Positions 17,966 through 28,205 of a stretch of 64,000 bases of DNA are shown here, piece after piece (position 1 is the stretch's first letter; every line of letters starts with the position of its first letter). Source of the DNA: Legionella waltersii. Lineage in GTDB: Bacteria; Pseudomonadota; Gammaproteobacteria; Legionellales; Legionellaceae. The position numbers were made by a program, and so were the translations under genes. The notes under the pieces were generated by a model, which saw only the letters and a list, made by a program, of their open reading frames with translations, did not search any database and was not told where the DNA came from. Where the stretch lies: NCBI RefSeq assembly GCF_001468085.1, contig NZ_LNZB01000060.1:458257-522256 (forward strand), written 5' to 3'.

Positions 17966-17994
17966 TTGACATCTTAATGATTGATGCTTATTGG
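17966..17994 (+). promoter_or_regulatory. possible promoter for NAD-glutamate dehydrogenase
   Basis: A perfect -35 TTGACA (17966-17971) is followed after 17 bp by TATTGG (17989-17994), a poor -10. The predicted leader would be about 64 nt. The -10 mismatch keeps confidence low. Confidence 0.3.
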
Positions 17995-18064
17995 CACAAT
18001 TTCGTGATGTGTTAAAGGACGCTAAAAAGAATAAAAATATTAATCAACCTGGTGGGGTAAATTA

Positions 18065-21000
18065 ATGTCCTATAAATTTGAAGAAGGTAAAGATTTAATT
18101 ATTGATGCGGTTGTAGAGAAGATTAAACACTCTATGACTGGTGATCAAACTCCATTTTGCGCTGAATTTGCAAAACAATTTTATGGTACAGTAGCCCTAG
18201 AGGATCTTCGTACGTGGCAAATTGAGGACTTATATGGAGCCGTGGTTAACTTCTGGTCTTTAATTGCGGAGCGTTCTCCAAATGAAACTAAGATCAGAAT
18301 ATATAATCCTGACTTTGAGCGCCATGGTTGGCAGACAACACATACTGTTGTTGAAGTAATTTGCAATGACATGCCCTTTATTGTGGATTCATTACGTATT
18401 GTCATTAATCGTATGGGCTTAACTTCTCATTTAAGTATTCATATGGGGGGTATTAAAGTAAAAAGAGACAGTAACCATCGAGTCTGTAAACTATTCCCTA
18501 GAAATGGTGAACTATCAGAGAAGGACGTCATCAACGAAGCTCCTATTTTTATTGAAATAGATAGGTTAACCGATCCTTTTATTTTATCTCAGTTGCATAA
18601 AAATTTTGAAAAATCACTAGAGGATAACAGGGCTGTATTTGAAGATTGGCTACAAATGAGGGCTAATGTTAAAGAGGTCATTAAAGAATTGGATTCTTGC
18701 TCTAAATTTGCTGATCCAAGTGAAGTAGAAGAAACAAAGGCCTTTTTAACTTGGTTAGAAGATCACCATTTTACCTTTTTAGGTATGCGTGATTACGATT
18801 TAATTAAAAATAAAAATGAAACCATTTTACAACCTATCCCAGAGACAGGATTAGGTGTATTACGACAGAATTTAACGAAGTCTACTGCTAGAAATATCAC
18901 TGCAATGGGTCCTGAGGCCCAAGAGTTTATTATGTCCTCTCGTATCTTAGTCATGTCTAAAACGAACACACTATCTACAGTGCATAGAGATGCCTATACA
19001 GATTATATTGGAATTAAACGATTTAATAACAAGGGTGAAGTGATTGGAGAAAGACGAATTATTGGTCTATATACTTCTGCAGCATATAATACCAATCCTA
19101 AACACATACCCTTTTTACGCCATAAAGTGGCGCTTATCATGAAAAACTCTAACCTGACTCCCAATAGTCATGCTGGAAAAGTATTGTTGAATATTTTAGA
19201 GACATTACCTCGCGATGATTTAATCCAAGGTTCAGAAGAAGAGCTATTAGAGATTGCAATGGGCATATTCTATATGCAAGATAGAAAACGTATTCGTTTG
19301 TTTGCACGAATGGACGTGTATCGACGTTTTATATCATGCTTAGTGTATGTACCAAAAGATCGTTTTAATACTGAATTACGCTATGCAATGCAAGGAATTT
19401 TAGCGGAGAGTTTCAAAGCCGAGGAAATCAGTTTCTCTACGCACTTCTCAGAGTCTGTTTTAGCTCGAATTCATTTTATTGTAAAAGTTAATCCTAAGAA
19501 GTGTCCTGAATATGATTTAAAAGAAATCGAACAGAAACTGATCGAAATTGGCCGTTCTTGGACTGATGATCTGCAGCATCATTTATTAGAAGTGTATGGT
19601 GAAGAAAAATCGAATGCACTCTATTCGCAGTATAAAAATGCATTTCCGATGTCCTATTGCGATGTGTTTAGTCCAAGAACAGCTGTATATGACATTAAGC
19701 ATATTGAGCTCTTGAATCCAGCCAATAAGTTAGGAATCAATTTTTATAAACCACTGGATGAAAGTGAAAATCATTTTCGTTTAAAAGTGTATCAACATGG
19801 AACGACCATTCCTTTGTCTGATGTGTTGCCAATTTTAGAGAAAATGGGATTAAAGGCGATTAGCGAAAGACCCTATGTATTGAAGTTTGAAGATGGAAAG
19901 GTGACTTGGATTAATGATTTTGCTTTACTATCAAACAGGGAAATCGATTTTAATTTAGACGATATCAAAGAGTTATTCCAAAGTGCTTTTGCTCGAGTTT
20001 GGTTTGGAGACGCAGAAAACGATGGCTTCAACAATTTAGTATTAGCAGCAGGTATGGATTGGCGTGAAGTTGCAGCCATGAGAACATACGCTAAATACTT
20101 CAAACAAATCGGGTTTACATTTAGTCAAGACTATATTGAAATGGCATTGAATAACAATGTTTCAATAGCCAGAAAGTTAGTGAAATTGTTTCATACTCGT
20201 TGTAATCCCGTGAAGATTAAAAATCGAGAAGAGAAATATTCTGCTTTGGTTGCTGAAATTCTAGCTGATTTAGATAATGTATCCAACTTAGATGAAGATA
20301 AAATAATTCGTCAATACGTCAGTGCGATTGGAGCAACACTAAGAACTAATTTTTATCAATTAGACCATACTGGGAATCCTAAAAACTATATATCCATTAA
20401 ATTAAGCAGTAAATCTATACCTGGAGTTCCTAAACCACATCCAATGTTTGAGATATTTGTTTATTCACCACGATTTGAAGGAGTGCACTTACGCTGTGGT
20501 AAAGTAGCCAGAGGAGGTTTACGTTGGTCTGATAGACGTGAGGATTTTCGAACTGAAATTTTGGGATTAATGAAGGCCCAACAAGTCAAAAACTCTGTGA
20601 TTGTACCTAGTGGAGCAAAGGGTGGTTTCGTACCTAAACACTTACCAGTCAATGGTTCTCGCGAAGAAATTTTGGAAGAGGGAATTACCTGTTACAAGTT
20701 ATTCATCAGAGGATTGCTAGATATCACCGATAATTATAAAGATGGTCAAATTGTAAAACCAAACAATGTAGTTTTTTATGATGAGGATGACCCCTATCTT
20801 GTTGTTGCTGCTGACAAGGGAACAGCTACATTTTCCGATATTGCAAATTCAATCTCACAAGAATTTGAGTTCTGGCTTGGTGATGCATTTGCGTCTGGAG
20901 GCTCTCTTGGGTATGACCATAAAAAAATGGGAATTACAGCTAAGGGTGCATGGGAATCCGTTAAACGTCATTTTTATGAGCTAAATATAGACATCAATAA

Positions 21001-22942
21001 ACATGATTTTACAGTGGTTGGCATTGGCGACATGGCTGGAGATGTCTTCGGAAATGGTATGCTCTTATCTAAGCACATTAAATTAGTTGGGGCTTTTAAC
21101 CATCTACATATTTTTGTTGATCCCAATCCCAATGCGGAAAAAAGCTTTGCTGAAAGGGAGCGCTTGTTTAATTTGCCTCGTTCTAATTGGACCGATTATG
21201 ACAGTAAATTAATTTCGAAAGGCGGGGGCGTATTCAATCGTAACGCAAAATCAATTCCTGTAAGTCCTGAAATGCAAAAGGTATTTGGCATCAAACAAAC
21301 TGTGATCGAGCCGAATGAATTAATTAAAGCCATTTTAAAAGCTGAAGTTGATTTGTTATGGAGTGGTGGGATTGGGACTTATGTCAAAGCCAGTACAGAG
21401 TCAAACTCAAGCGTAGGAGACAAAACCAATGACGCAACTCGCGTAAACGCGAATCAGTTACGATGCAAAGTAATTGGTGAGGGTGGTAACTTAGGTTTAA
21501 CCCAATTAGCTCGTGTTGAATACAGTCTCTGTGGAGGAATGGATTTTACCGATTTCATTGATAACTCCGGTGGTGTAAATTGCTCTGACAAGGAAGTCAA
21601 TATTAAAATATTGCTTAATAGCGTTGTTAATGCTGGTGATTTAACGGCTAAACAAAGAAATGAACTTTTAAGCGATATGACCGATGAAGTTGCTAAATTA
21701 GTGCTTCGAGATAACTTCTTGCAAACCCGAGCGATAAGTTTATCTTCATCTCAATCCTTACGATCTCTAGAACTGCATAGCCGTTATATTAATGAGTTGG
21801 AGCGTACCGGTAAAATTGATAGGTCTTTAGAGTTTTTACCCGATGAAAAAGCATTAATGGAACGTAAACTGAAAGGTAAAGGACTCACACGGCCAGGAAT
21901 TGCCGTTTTAATGTGCTACAGTAAGACGATCTTGAAGGAGCAAATTCTAGCTTCTGATGTGCCTGAAGAAAGCTACATGAGTAATGTACTCATTACTGCA
22001 TTTCCAAAACCACTGCAAGAGCGCTTTAGTAAACAAATGCAGGATCATCCTCTTAAACGAGAAATTATTGCTACACGTTTAAGTAATATCATTGTTAATG
22101 AGATGGGATTTACATACGTATATAGGCTGCAAATTGAAACGGGAGCTCCAGTAGCTGCTATCGTAAGAGCTTATATGATCACACGATCAGTGCTTAATCT
22201 AGAGAATATTTGGAAACAAATTGAAGAGCTTGGAAATAAAATATCTTCTCAAACTCAAATTGATATGATGATGCTCTATGTGAGACTTTCAAGGAGAGTT
22301 GCAAGATGGTTCTTGAGAACACAACGACGGTCTTTGGATATTGCCGACACCATTAAATTGTATTCAGAAGGTGTATCAGAGCTAAAAGCATGCATGCCCA
22401 GTGTGTTTGGAGAAAAATTCTTAACGCAATATAAGGAACAATATCAGGAAAAAATTGCTGAAAGCATTCCTGCTGAGCTAGCTCACGAATTAACAGTGAC
22501 TAGAGGTTTATTTGCAGCAGCAGACATCATCGAAATTGCTCATGAACGAAAAGTTAAAATTGATAAAGTTGCTGAAATATACTTTGGCATCGGAGAATAC
22601 CTGGATATAGGCTGGTTGAGAACACAAGTGATTGTTCATCCCACCGAAAATCATTGGGAATCATTATCAAGAGAAGCTCTGAGAGATGATTTAGATTGGC
22701 AACAAAGACAGTTGACCGATGCAATTTTAGGATTTGATTCCAATAATCATAACTTACAATCGAGATTAGAGTTTTGGGGTAAGGTGCATAAAGAGCTTAT
22801 TGAGCGTTGGCATCGCATTATCAAGGAGCTCAAATCAACTGCCTCATTAAATTACACCATGTATTTAGTGGCTACCAGGGAGTTGCTGGATTTAACGCAA
22901 ACAACCTTGCAATCAAATTTAAAGATGGAAGAAATAAGCTAA
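18065..22942 (+). CDS. NAD-specific glutamate dehydrogenase, large (GDH-180) class
   Basis: This very large glutamate dehydrogenase, 1625 residues, oxidises glutamate to 2-oxoglutarate and feeds amino acids into the TCA cycle. The length and layout match the L_180 class: a long N-terminal region with ACT-like parts, then the catalytic core around residues 810-870 (ARGGLRWSDRREDFRTE, VPSGAKGGFVPK), the NAD fold with GIGDMAGDVFGNGML, and EGGNLGLTQLARVEYS further on. There is no frameshift over nearly 5 kb. GGTGGGG precedes the start. In a Legionella-like organism that grows on amino acids this is a central catabolic enzyme. Cytochrome b561 follows 24 bp downstream. Confidence 0.95.
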   Translation: MSYKFEEGKDLIIDAVVEKIKHSMTGDQTPFCAEFAKQFYGTVALEDLRTWQIEDLYGAVVNFWSLIAERSPNETKIRIYNPDFERHGWQTTHTVVEVICNDMPFIVDSLRIVINRMGLTSHLSIHMGGIKVKRDSNHRVCKLFPRNGELSEKDVINEAPIFIEIDRLTDPFILSQLHKNFEKSLEDNRAVFEDWLQMRANVKEVIKELDSCSKFADPSEVEETKAFLTWLEDHHFTFLGMRDYDLIKNKNETILQPIPETGLGVLRQNLTKSTARNITAMGPEAQEFIMSSRILVMSKTNTLSTVHRDAYTDYIGIKRFNNKGEVIGERRIIGLYTSAAYNTNPKHIPFLRHKVALIMKNSNLTPNSHAGKVLLNILETLPRDDLIQGSEEELLEIAMGIFYMQDRKRIRLFARMDVYRRFISCLVYVPKDRFNTELRYAMQGILAESFKAEEISFSTHFSESVLARIHFIVKVNPKKCPEYDLKEIEQKLIEIGRSWTDDLQHHLLEVYGEEKSNALYSQYKNAFPMSYCDVFSPRTAVYDIKHIELLNPANKLGINFYKPLDESENHFRLKVYQHGTTIPLSDVLPILEKMGLKAISERPYVLKFEDGKVTWINDFALLSNREIDFNLDDIKELFQSAFARVWFGDAENDGFNNLVLAAGMDWREVAAMRTYAKYFKQIGFTFSQDYIEMALNNNVSIARKLVKLFHTRCNPVKIKNREEKYSALVAEILADLDNVSNLDEDKIIRQYVSAIGATLRTNFYQLDHTGNPKNYISIKLSSKSIPGVPKPHPMFEIFVYSPRFEGVHLRCGKVARGGLRWSDRREDFRTEILGLMKAQQVKNSVIVPSGAKGGFVPKHLPVNGSREEILEEGITCYKLFIRGLLDITDNYKDGQIVKPNNVVFYDEDDPYLVVAADKGTATFSDIANSISQEFEFWLGDAFASGGSLGYDHKKMGITAKGAWESVKRHFYELNIDINKHDFTVVGIGDMAGDVFGNGMLLSKHIKLVGAFNHLHIFVDPNPNAEKSFAERERLFNLPRSNWTDYDSKLISKGGGVFNRNAKSIPVSPEMQKVFGIKQTVIEPNELIKAILKAEVDLLWSGGIGTYVKASTESNSSVGDKTNDATRVNANQLRCKVIGEGGNLGLTQLARVEYSLCGGMDFTDFIDNSGGVNCSDKEVNIKILLNSVVNAGDLTAKQRNELLSDMTDEVAKLVLRDNFLQTRAISLSSSQSLRSLELHSRYINELERTGKIDRSLEFLPDEKALMERKLKGKGLTRPGIAVLMCYSKTILKEQILASDVPEESYMSNVLITAFPKPLQERFSKQMQDHPLKREIIATRLSNIIVNEMGFTYVYRLQIETGAPVAAIVRAYMITRSVLNLENIWKQIEELGNKISSQTQIDMMMLYVRLSRRVARWFLRTQRRSLDIADTIKLYSEGVSELKACMPSVFGEKFLTQYKEQYQEKIAESIPAELAHELTVTRGLFAAADIIEIAHERKVKIDKVAEIYFGIGEYLDIGWLRTQVIVHPTENHWESLSREALRDDLDWQQRQLTDAILGFDSNNHNLQSRLEFWGKVHKELIERWHRIIKELKSTASLNYTMYLVATRELLDLTQTTLQSNLKMEEIS

Positions 22943-22966
22943 CTGTTAAACTAGGAGCAGTGTTAA

Positions 22967-23515
22967 ATGGATAATAAAGCAAAAACGGCATATTCACCGA
23001 GTGTTAAATTCTTGCATTGGTTAATTGCATTATTAGTAATTGTTATGCTATGTGTTGGCTTCTTCTTGGAGAGTATTCCTGATGCCTATCAATCGACGGC
23101 ATATATGCTTCATAAATCAACAGGAATAACTATTTTATTTTTGATGATAATCCGATTTATCTGGGTGCATTGGAGTGGCAAACCTCCTTTGCCTGAAACG
23201 ATGAAATCATGGGAAAAAGTACTGTCTCGATTTGTGCAGTATTCATTTTATGTATTACTGATTCTTATGCCTTTAAGCGGCTGGATCTTGTCTGTTGCGG
23301 CTGATCGTATTCCTGTCTTTTTTAATTTATTTAAAGCGCCATTACCATGGATTAGTCCAAACAAGTCCTTGGCTGACTTTATGGGCGAAACACATGAGGT
23401 TATTGCTTGGATTATTATTGTTTTTCTAGCTTTGCACACCCTTGGGGCTTTAAAACATCATTTTATTGATAAGGATCGAGTTCTTAAAACCATGCTTCCA
23501 GGTAACAACGATTAA
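22967..23515 (+). CDS. cytochrome b561
   Basis: This 182-residue four-helix membrane cytochrome starts SPSVKFLHWLIALLVIVML. Its family histidines are FLHW, MLHKSTG, and later TLGALKHHF and ETHEVIAW, which bind two b hemes. Family members pass electrons between quinols and periplasmic acceptors. It lies 24 bp after NAD-GDH with AGGAGC upstream and is probably read through from it. The partner is not evident from the neighbours. Confidence 0.9.
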   Translation: MDNKAKTAYSPSVKFLHWLIALLVIVMLCVGFFLESIPDAYQSTAYMLHKSTGITILFLMIIRFIWVHWSGKPPLPETMKSWEKVLSRFVQYSFYVLLILMPLSGWILSVAADRIPVFFNLFKAPLPWISPNKSLADFMGETHEVIAWIIIVFLALHTLGALKHHFIDKDRVLKTMLPGNND

Positions 23516-23578
23516 ATTGAAGGTTAGTCGTCATTCACTCAATGAATGGCGACTAAATGATGATTAGTGAAGCGAATG

Positions 23579-24580
23579 TTAAGGGAAGGACAATAATGAA
23601 TTTAGGCAAATCGGTGATTCATGACCAGCAAATAATACCGAAGTAATGTCTTCTTTAAGGCAACTAGCAGCAATGATGTAATTATTTTCTCCTACAAGAG
23701 AAAAATCCACTAGTTCTCCATACTCCCGTTGGCTATCATCAAAATAGATCACTTGGCCTGAATACAGTTTTTCACTTGTTATTATTCGATATAATTTTAA
23801 CTCATGTTTAATACTGGCTTTATAATGTGTTCTAGCTATAATTTCCTGGCCTTTATAACAACCCTTGTTAAAGTTTATGTAGTGAGTAAGGTGAAGATCT
23901 AAGCGGTGTGGTAAGAACAGACCTCGGGAATCTGGGTATATTTCGAGGTGTTTGTTTGCTAATTGCATGCTATGCCAGGTAAGTGAGCCTAATAATTGAT
24001 TTCTCGTAGTGAATGAACTAGTCATCCTATCAGCTTGTTCTTCTGTAATAATGATGTAATAGAAACCATTTTCTAAATGATACAAACAAAAATCCTCTGT
24101 ACTCATTGTACTGTATGCGTTTATGTCAAAAAGACCCGGTTCAATTCCATTAGGCAATACGTCATCCAAATTCTGGAAATAGAAGCCAAATATCTTAACC
24201 TGTTGATTTTTGTATAATTTAATACGTGAAAGCACTGCTGTTTTTGCTAAAGAATTGATTGTGCTTTCTAGGATATCCAATGGAAGAATCATCTTAATTC
24301 CACGCCAATCGATGATGTCAATCAGTGACAGAATTCTACCTTTTAAATTGCATTGGGCTCCTTGTAGAGCAGTGCTGTTAGATAGTAAATTGAGGTCACA
24401 AGTTAACTGGCCTTGCAAAAATTCTCGAGATTTATCACCTTCGACTTCAATAATCCCCAAATAGGAAAGATCAAATAAATAATTGAGCTTCGGATTTAAT
24501 TCCAATTCCTGATCAATGGGTTTGAAAGTAGTCAATACGCGATCATTTATAGTTGTAGTGTGTTGGATACAAGATAACAT
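23579..24580 (-). CDS. ygfZ: folate-binding protein YgfZ
   Basis: This 333-residue tetrahydrofolate-dependent protein assists repair or assembly of certain iron-sulfur clusters. The diagnostic motif FNKGCYKGQEIIARTHYK contains the conserved K-G-C-Y-x-G-Q-E. The N-terminal region has REFLQGQLTCDLN, also typical. It is divergent from sdhE with a 93-bp shared promoter region, the same arrangement as in E. coli (ygfZ opposite sdhE-ygfX). Confidence 0.92.
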   Translation of the reverse strand: MLSCIQHTTTINDRVLTTFKPIDQELELNPKLNYLFDLSYLGIIEVEGDKSREFLQGQLTCDLNLLSNSTALQGAQCNLKGRILSLIDIIDWRGIKMILPLDILESTINSLAKTAVLSRIKLYKNQQVKIFGFYFQNLDDVLPNGIEPGLFDINAYSTMSTEDFCLYHLENGFYYIIITEEQADRMTSSFTTRNQLLGSLTWHSMQLANKHLEIYPDSRGLFLPHRLDLHLTHYINFNKGCYKGQEIIARTHYKASIKHELKLYRIITSEKLYSGQVIYFDDSQREYGELVDFSLVGENNYIIAASCLKEDITSVLFAGHESPICLNSLLSFP

Positions 24581-24673
24581 AATTATTTATGGATTTGATT
24601 CATAACTAAGGAGTTGTAGTGTAACATCATCACTGTTTTTTGAACTAGTAAATTCATGATTTGAGGTTTCTAG

Positions 24674-24919
24674 ATGTTGACTGAAAAAAAGAAAGCCCAT
24701 CTTGTTTGGAAGTGCCGAAGAGGTATGCTCGAGTTAGATCTTATATTACAGCAAGTTTTGAACAAAGGACTTCACACTATGAGCGACCAGCAACTCGTTT
24801 TGTTTGATCAACTTTTAGAAAATACAGATCCAGAATTATATACTTGGTTAATGGGTTATGAAGAGCCTTTAGATAAAGGATTAAGAGAAATTGTCAGCTA
24901 CATCCGTACTCAGTATTAA
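24674..24919 (+). CDS. sdhE: succinate dehydrogenase assembly factor SdhE
   Basis: At 81 residues it carries the family RGM-ELD motif (CRRGMLELDLIL) and DQQLVLFDQLLENTDPELYTWL. SdhE promotes covalent FAD attachment to succinate dehydrogenase and fumarate reductase flavoproteins. Its 3' end overlaps the start of the ygfX-like gene by 29 bp, and GAGG lies before the start. Confidence 0.95.
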   Translation: MLTEKKKAHLVWKCRRGMLELDLILQQVLNKGLHTMSDQQLVLFDQLLENTDPELYTWLMGYEEPLDKGLREIVSYIRTQY

Positions 24920-25304
24920 ACCTGGCCAGTCAAAATTATTCTTAAAATTTACTACTATTCTTTTTGTATGCTCATTGGGTTTGATATTCCTTTCATCTCT
25001 GTCGCTTAGTGTGAAAATTGTATTAGTACTCTTGTATGCCTATCTATTCAAAAACGACATTATAAATCGTGGAGCTTGCTATGAAGTGAAGGAAATTAGA
25101 TGTCACAAAGAGAAGTCCTGGGAAATCCAAAAAAGAGACGGAACTACAGAACAATACGACGAAATGAATATTCTTATGCATAATTTTCATTTTCAGTTAC
25201 TTCAATTTAAGCACGTTAATAAAAGAAAAATTTATATTTTATTTAATGATCAATTATCTAGCGATCAGTGGCGCATGATTCATCTGATGTCTCATTTCAA
25301 ATAG
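24891..25304 (+). CDS. ygfX: YgfX/CptA-like membrane protein
   Basis: This 137-residue protein has two adjacent membrane helices (LFLKFTTILFVCSLGLIFL and SVKIVLVLLYAYLF) and a soluble C-terminal half ending in DQLSSDQWRMIHLM. It starts at TTG 24891 inside sdhE, preceded by AAGAGA. The family assignment rests on its position after sdhE and the two-helix layout rather than strong sequence identity. E. coli YgfX (CptA) has been linked to inhibition of cytoskeletal proteins. No ATG alternative keeps the first helix. Confidence 0.7.
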   Translation: MSATSVLSIKPGQSKLFLKFTTILFVCSLGLIFLSSLSLSVKIVLVLLYAYLFKNDIINRGACYEVKEIRCHKEKSWEIQKRDGTTEQYDEMNILMHNFHFQLLQFKHVNKRKIYILFNDQLSSDQWRMIHLMSHFK

Positions 25305-25387
25305 TATATAATTATACAAAGCGATCAACAACAATACATTATTACCTTTAATCGTTTGAGAATTCTAATAAATGGAATGAGGAATGT

Positions 25388-25948
25388 ATGAACACTAAAA
25401 CACGTTTTAGTGAAGAACAATTGATTGGATTAGCACAACAAGGTGACATTGAAGCATTTAATCAATTATTTCAAAAATACAACGATAAAATAAAGCAAAT
25501 TGTCTATTTTTATACAAGTGACTGGACGAATGTAAATGATTTGGCTCAAGAAGTCATGATTAAAATATTTAAGAGCCTTTCTTCTTTTAATGAACACAGT
25601 AAATTTTCAACTTGGGTTTATAAAATAGCACAGAATACCATTAAGAATTATTATCGATCTTGTGTATTTCGTTCAGAGTCTGAACAAAAATTCATTATTC
25701 AAATGCAGAATAACCAGCCAAACTCACCGGAGTCAAATATCATTGGTCTAGAAATGAATTCTTTGCTAAAAAAGGCTTTGGCAGATCTTCCGCAAGATCT
25801 GAGGGTTTGTTATGGGCTGCATCTTTTAGATGGAAAGACCTACGAATACATTGCTAGAAGAATGAATTGCCCAATTGGCACTGTACGTTCCCGTATTTCT
25901 AGAGCAAAAAAGCAAATTAAAGATATAGTCGTAGGCTATACCTCCTAG
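25388..25948 (+). CDS. rpoE: ECF RNA polymerase sigma factor RpoE-like
   Basis: This 186-residue group 4 sigma factor has region 2 at about 25-95 (FNQLFQKYND, NDLAQEVMIKIFK, FSTWVYKIAQNTIKNYYR) and region 4 at about 130-180 (LPQDLRVCYGLHLLDGKTYEYIARRMNCPIGTVRSRISRAKKQI in pieces). The GTVRSRISRA recognition helix is nearly identical in type to RpoE. Unlike in enterics, no rseA/rseB anti-sigma genes follow; ruvB comes next. How it is held inactive is not visible here. Confidence 0.9.
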   Translation: MNTKTRFSEEQLIGLAQQGDIEAFNQLFQKYNDKIKQIVYFYTSDWTNVNDLAQEVMIKIFKSLSSFNEHSKFSTWVYKIAQNTIKNYYRSCVFRSESEQKFIIQMQNNQPNSPESNIIGLEMNSLLKKALADLPQDLRVCYGLHLLDGKTYEYIARRMNCPIGTVRSRISRAKKQIKDIVVGYTS

Positions 25949-26036
25949 TCAAAGAAATATATTTAGAGTCAGCAGCTGCTATTAAAAATACATATGCTAA
26001 AATAGTTTAACTCAACTAAGCCAATTTACATCAAAC

Positions 26037-27050
26037 ATGCTTGAAAGCGATCGCTTAATCAGTTCACAAAGTATAGGTAGTGAAGAAGCTATAGACAGAG
26101 CTATAAGACCACTTAGCCTTAGTGAATACACGGGACAAGAGGCAGTAAGCTCTCAGATGCAAATATTTATTGATGCTGCTCGTAAACGAAAGGATCCTCT
26201 TGATCATGTGCTTATATTTGGACCACCTGGTCTTGGAAAAACAACCCTGGCTAATATTATTGCCCATGAGATGGGTGTGAATATAAGACAAACTTCCGGT
26301 CCTGTCATAGAGAGAGCAGGGGATATTGCCGCTATTCTAACAAATCTTCATGAGAATGATGTTTTGTTTATTGACGAGATTCATCGATTAAGCCCCGTGA
26401 TTGAAGAGATATTGTATCCAGCAATGGAGGACTATAAACTTGATATTATGATTGGAGAGGGGCCAGCAGCAAGATCAATCAAACTGGAATTACCACCCTT
26501 TACTCTAATAGGTGCTACGACGCGAGCGGGACTTTTAACCTCTCCACTCAGAGATAGATTTGGCATCGTTCAACGATTAGAATATTATTCTGTTGACTCT
26601 TTGACCAAGATTGTTACACGTTCTGCTCATTTGCTGAATGTTCAAACTGAATTTGAGGGATCCAAGGAAATCGCATTGCGTTCACGAGGTACACCGCGAA
26701 TAGCAAACAGATTGTTGCGTCGTGTTAGAGACTACGCTGAAGTCAAAGGCAATGGTATCATCACGCTTGAGATAGCTAAAAAAGCGTTGGAAATGTTAGA
26801 GGTTGATAAACATGGCTTCGATATTATGGATAGGAAGTTACTGATGTCAGTCATTGAACGATTCAATGGAGGGCCTGTTGGCGTCGATAGTATTGCAGCA
26901 GCCATCGGAGAAGAAAAGGGTACAATTGAGGATGTAATCGAGCCCTTTTTAATACAGCAAGGGTTTTTAATGCGTACACCTCGTGGACGAGTAGCAACTG
27001 CTATAGCTTATCAACACTTTGGCTTAAACCCTATAGAACAGGAAGGATAG
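26037..27050 (+). CDS. ruvB: Holliday junction branch-migration helicase RuvB
   Basis: This is the AAA+ motor of the RuvABC complex. Walker A is [12 protein letters not shown], Walker [13 protein letters not shown], sensor 1 LIGATTRAG and sensor 2/arginine finger region [10 protein letters not shown]. The winged-helix C-terminus includes [19 protein letters not shown] and RTPRGRVAT. The length is normal (337). ruvA and ruvC are not adjacent; instead it opens the ruvB-ybgC-tolQRAB run, with only 3 bp to ybgC. Confidence 0.97.
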   Translation: MLESDRLISSQSIGSEEAIDRAIRPLSLSEYTGQEAVSSQMQIFIDAARKRKDPLDHVLIFGPPGLGKTTLANIIAHEMGVNIRQTSGPVIERAGDIAAILTNLHENDVLFIDEIHRLSPVIEEILYPAMEDYKLDIMIGEGPAARSIKLELPPFTLIGATTRAGLLTSPLRDRFGIVQRLEYYSVDSLTKIVTRSAHLLNVQTEFEGSKEIALRSRGTPRIANRLLRRVRDYAEVKGNGIITLEIAKKALEMLEVDKHGFDIMDRKLLMSVIERFNGGPVGVDSIAAAIGEEKGTIEDVIEPFLIQQGFLMRTPRGRVATAIAYQHFGLNPIEQEG

Positions 27051-27053
27051 AGA

Positions 27054-27440
27054 ATGGGCTTTGTACCGGTCTATGATCATCAAATAAGGGTATACGCTGA
27101 GGACGTAGACTATATGGGTATAGTCTATCATTCTAATTATTTATGCTATTTTGAGCGAGCTAGAACTGAATTGTTGAGAAAAAATAATGTCTTGCTTAGT
27201 GAGTTAATGAAACAAGATATTTTGTTTGCGATACATGAAATATCCATAAAGTATATTTATCCAGCAAGACTTGATGATTATTTAAACATAAAAACGAGTA
27301 TTTCAGAAATCAGGCACTGCAGTCTTGTTTTCAACCAACGCATGTTTAATCAGGATCAAAAATTAATATGTAGGGCTCAAATTCAAGTGGCTTGTGTTGA
27401 TAGTAATTTAAAACCAAAGCGCCTACCAAGATTCAGATAA
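27054..27440 (+). CDS. ybgC: acyl-CoA thioesterase YbgC (Tol-Pal associated)
   Basis: This 128-residue hot-dog fold thioesterase has the conserved YAEDVDYMGIVYHSNYLCYFERARTE stretch in parts: DVDYMGIVYHSNY holds the catalytic Asp. It follows ruvB by 3 bp and precedes tolQ by 83 bp, the usual head of the tol cluster. The family hydrolyses short acyl-CoAs or acyl-ACP and is linked to phospholipid metabolism at the envelope. Confidence 0.93.
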   Translation: MGFVPVYDHQIRVYAEDVDYMGIVYHSNYLCYFERARTELLRKNNVLLSELMKQDILFAIHEISIKYIYPARLDDYLNIKTSISEIRHCSLVFNQRMFNQDQKLICRAQIQVACVDSNLKPKRLPRFR

Positions 27441-27523
27441 GTACTATTTTTACTGAATCGTATGAGTTGAGAGCGTATCGATAGAACAAAAATGAATATA
27501 ACCTTTGATTAGCGGAGAACAAA

Positions 27524-28198
27524 GTGACAGGTCAAGCGAATGTATTAATGTATTTTATGCAAGCAGGTTTGGTCGTAAAAACAGTAATGATATTACTTTT
27601 AATCACGTCGATTATCTCTTGGACCCTAATTTTTCAGAGAGCCTGGTTTTTTACACGCAGAAGCCAAATGACTGACCAATTTAATCGTCGTTTCTGGGAT
27701 AGCGGGGATCTCAGTAAATTATACGCAGACATCGACTCTCAGCATGAAGATAACCAAGGTCTAGCGAATATATTCCATGCAGGGTTTAAAGAGTTTGTAC
27801 GAGCAAGAAAGCTTGGAACAGTTGCCATAGGGCCAATACAACGAGTAATGCAAATTAGTCATGCTAAGGAAGCTGAAAAGCTTGAGCAGCATTTGCCATT
27901 TTTTGCATCAGTAGGTTCAATTTCACCCTACGTTGGTTTATTTGGTACAGTTTGGGGTATAATGACCTCGTTTCAGGCTTTAGGACAAGCGCAACAAGCA
28001 ACTATCGCCATGGTTGCCCCAGGAATTTCAGAGGCACTAGTTGCCACTGCTTTGGGTTTGTTTACGGCGATTCCTGCAGTAATTGCTTATAACAGATACA
28101 CAACTAAAGCGAATACCTTGCTTGATAAATACGACCTTTTTCAAGAAGAGCTCATTTCTTTGATAGAACAGCAAACATCAAGCTCTTCAAGGGGATAA
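27524..28198 (+). CDS. tolQ: Tol-Pal system proton channel subunit TolQ
   Basis: This 224-residue MotA/ExbB-family protein has three membrane helices. The signature lies in PFFASVGSISPYVGLFGTVWGIMTSFQALG and AMVAPGISEALVATALGLFTAIPAVIAYN, read here in overlapping parts. It forms the TolQR proton channel that energises TolA. The start is GTG with GGAG six bases upstream. It is first of tolQRAB. Confidence 0.95.
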   Translation: MTGQANVLMYFMQAGLVVKTVMILLLITSIISWTLIFQRAWFFTRRSQMTDQFNRRFWDSGDLSKLYADIDSQHEDNQGLANIFHAGFKEFVRARKLGTVAIGPIQRVMQISHAKEAEKLEQHLPFFASVGSISPYVGLFGTVWGIMTSFQALGQAQQATIAMVAPGISEALVATALGLFTAIPAVIAYNRYTTKANTLLDKYDLFQEELISLIEQQTSSSSRG

Positions 28199-28205
28199 TA
28201 AAAAA

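Noticed and set aside
20461..20652. Minus-strand and alternative-frame ORFs inside the NAD-glutamate dehydrogenase gene
   Set aside because: The plus frame is continuous with conserved catalytic motifs at this very point, so these are shadows.
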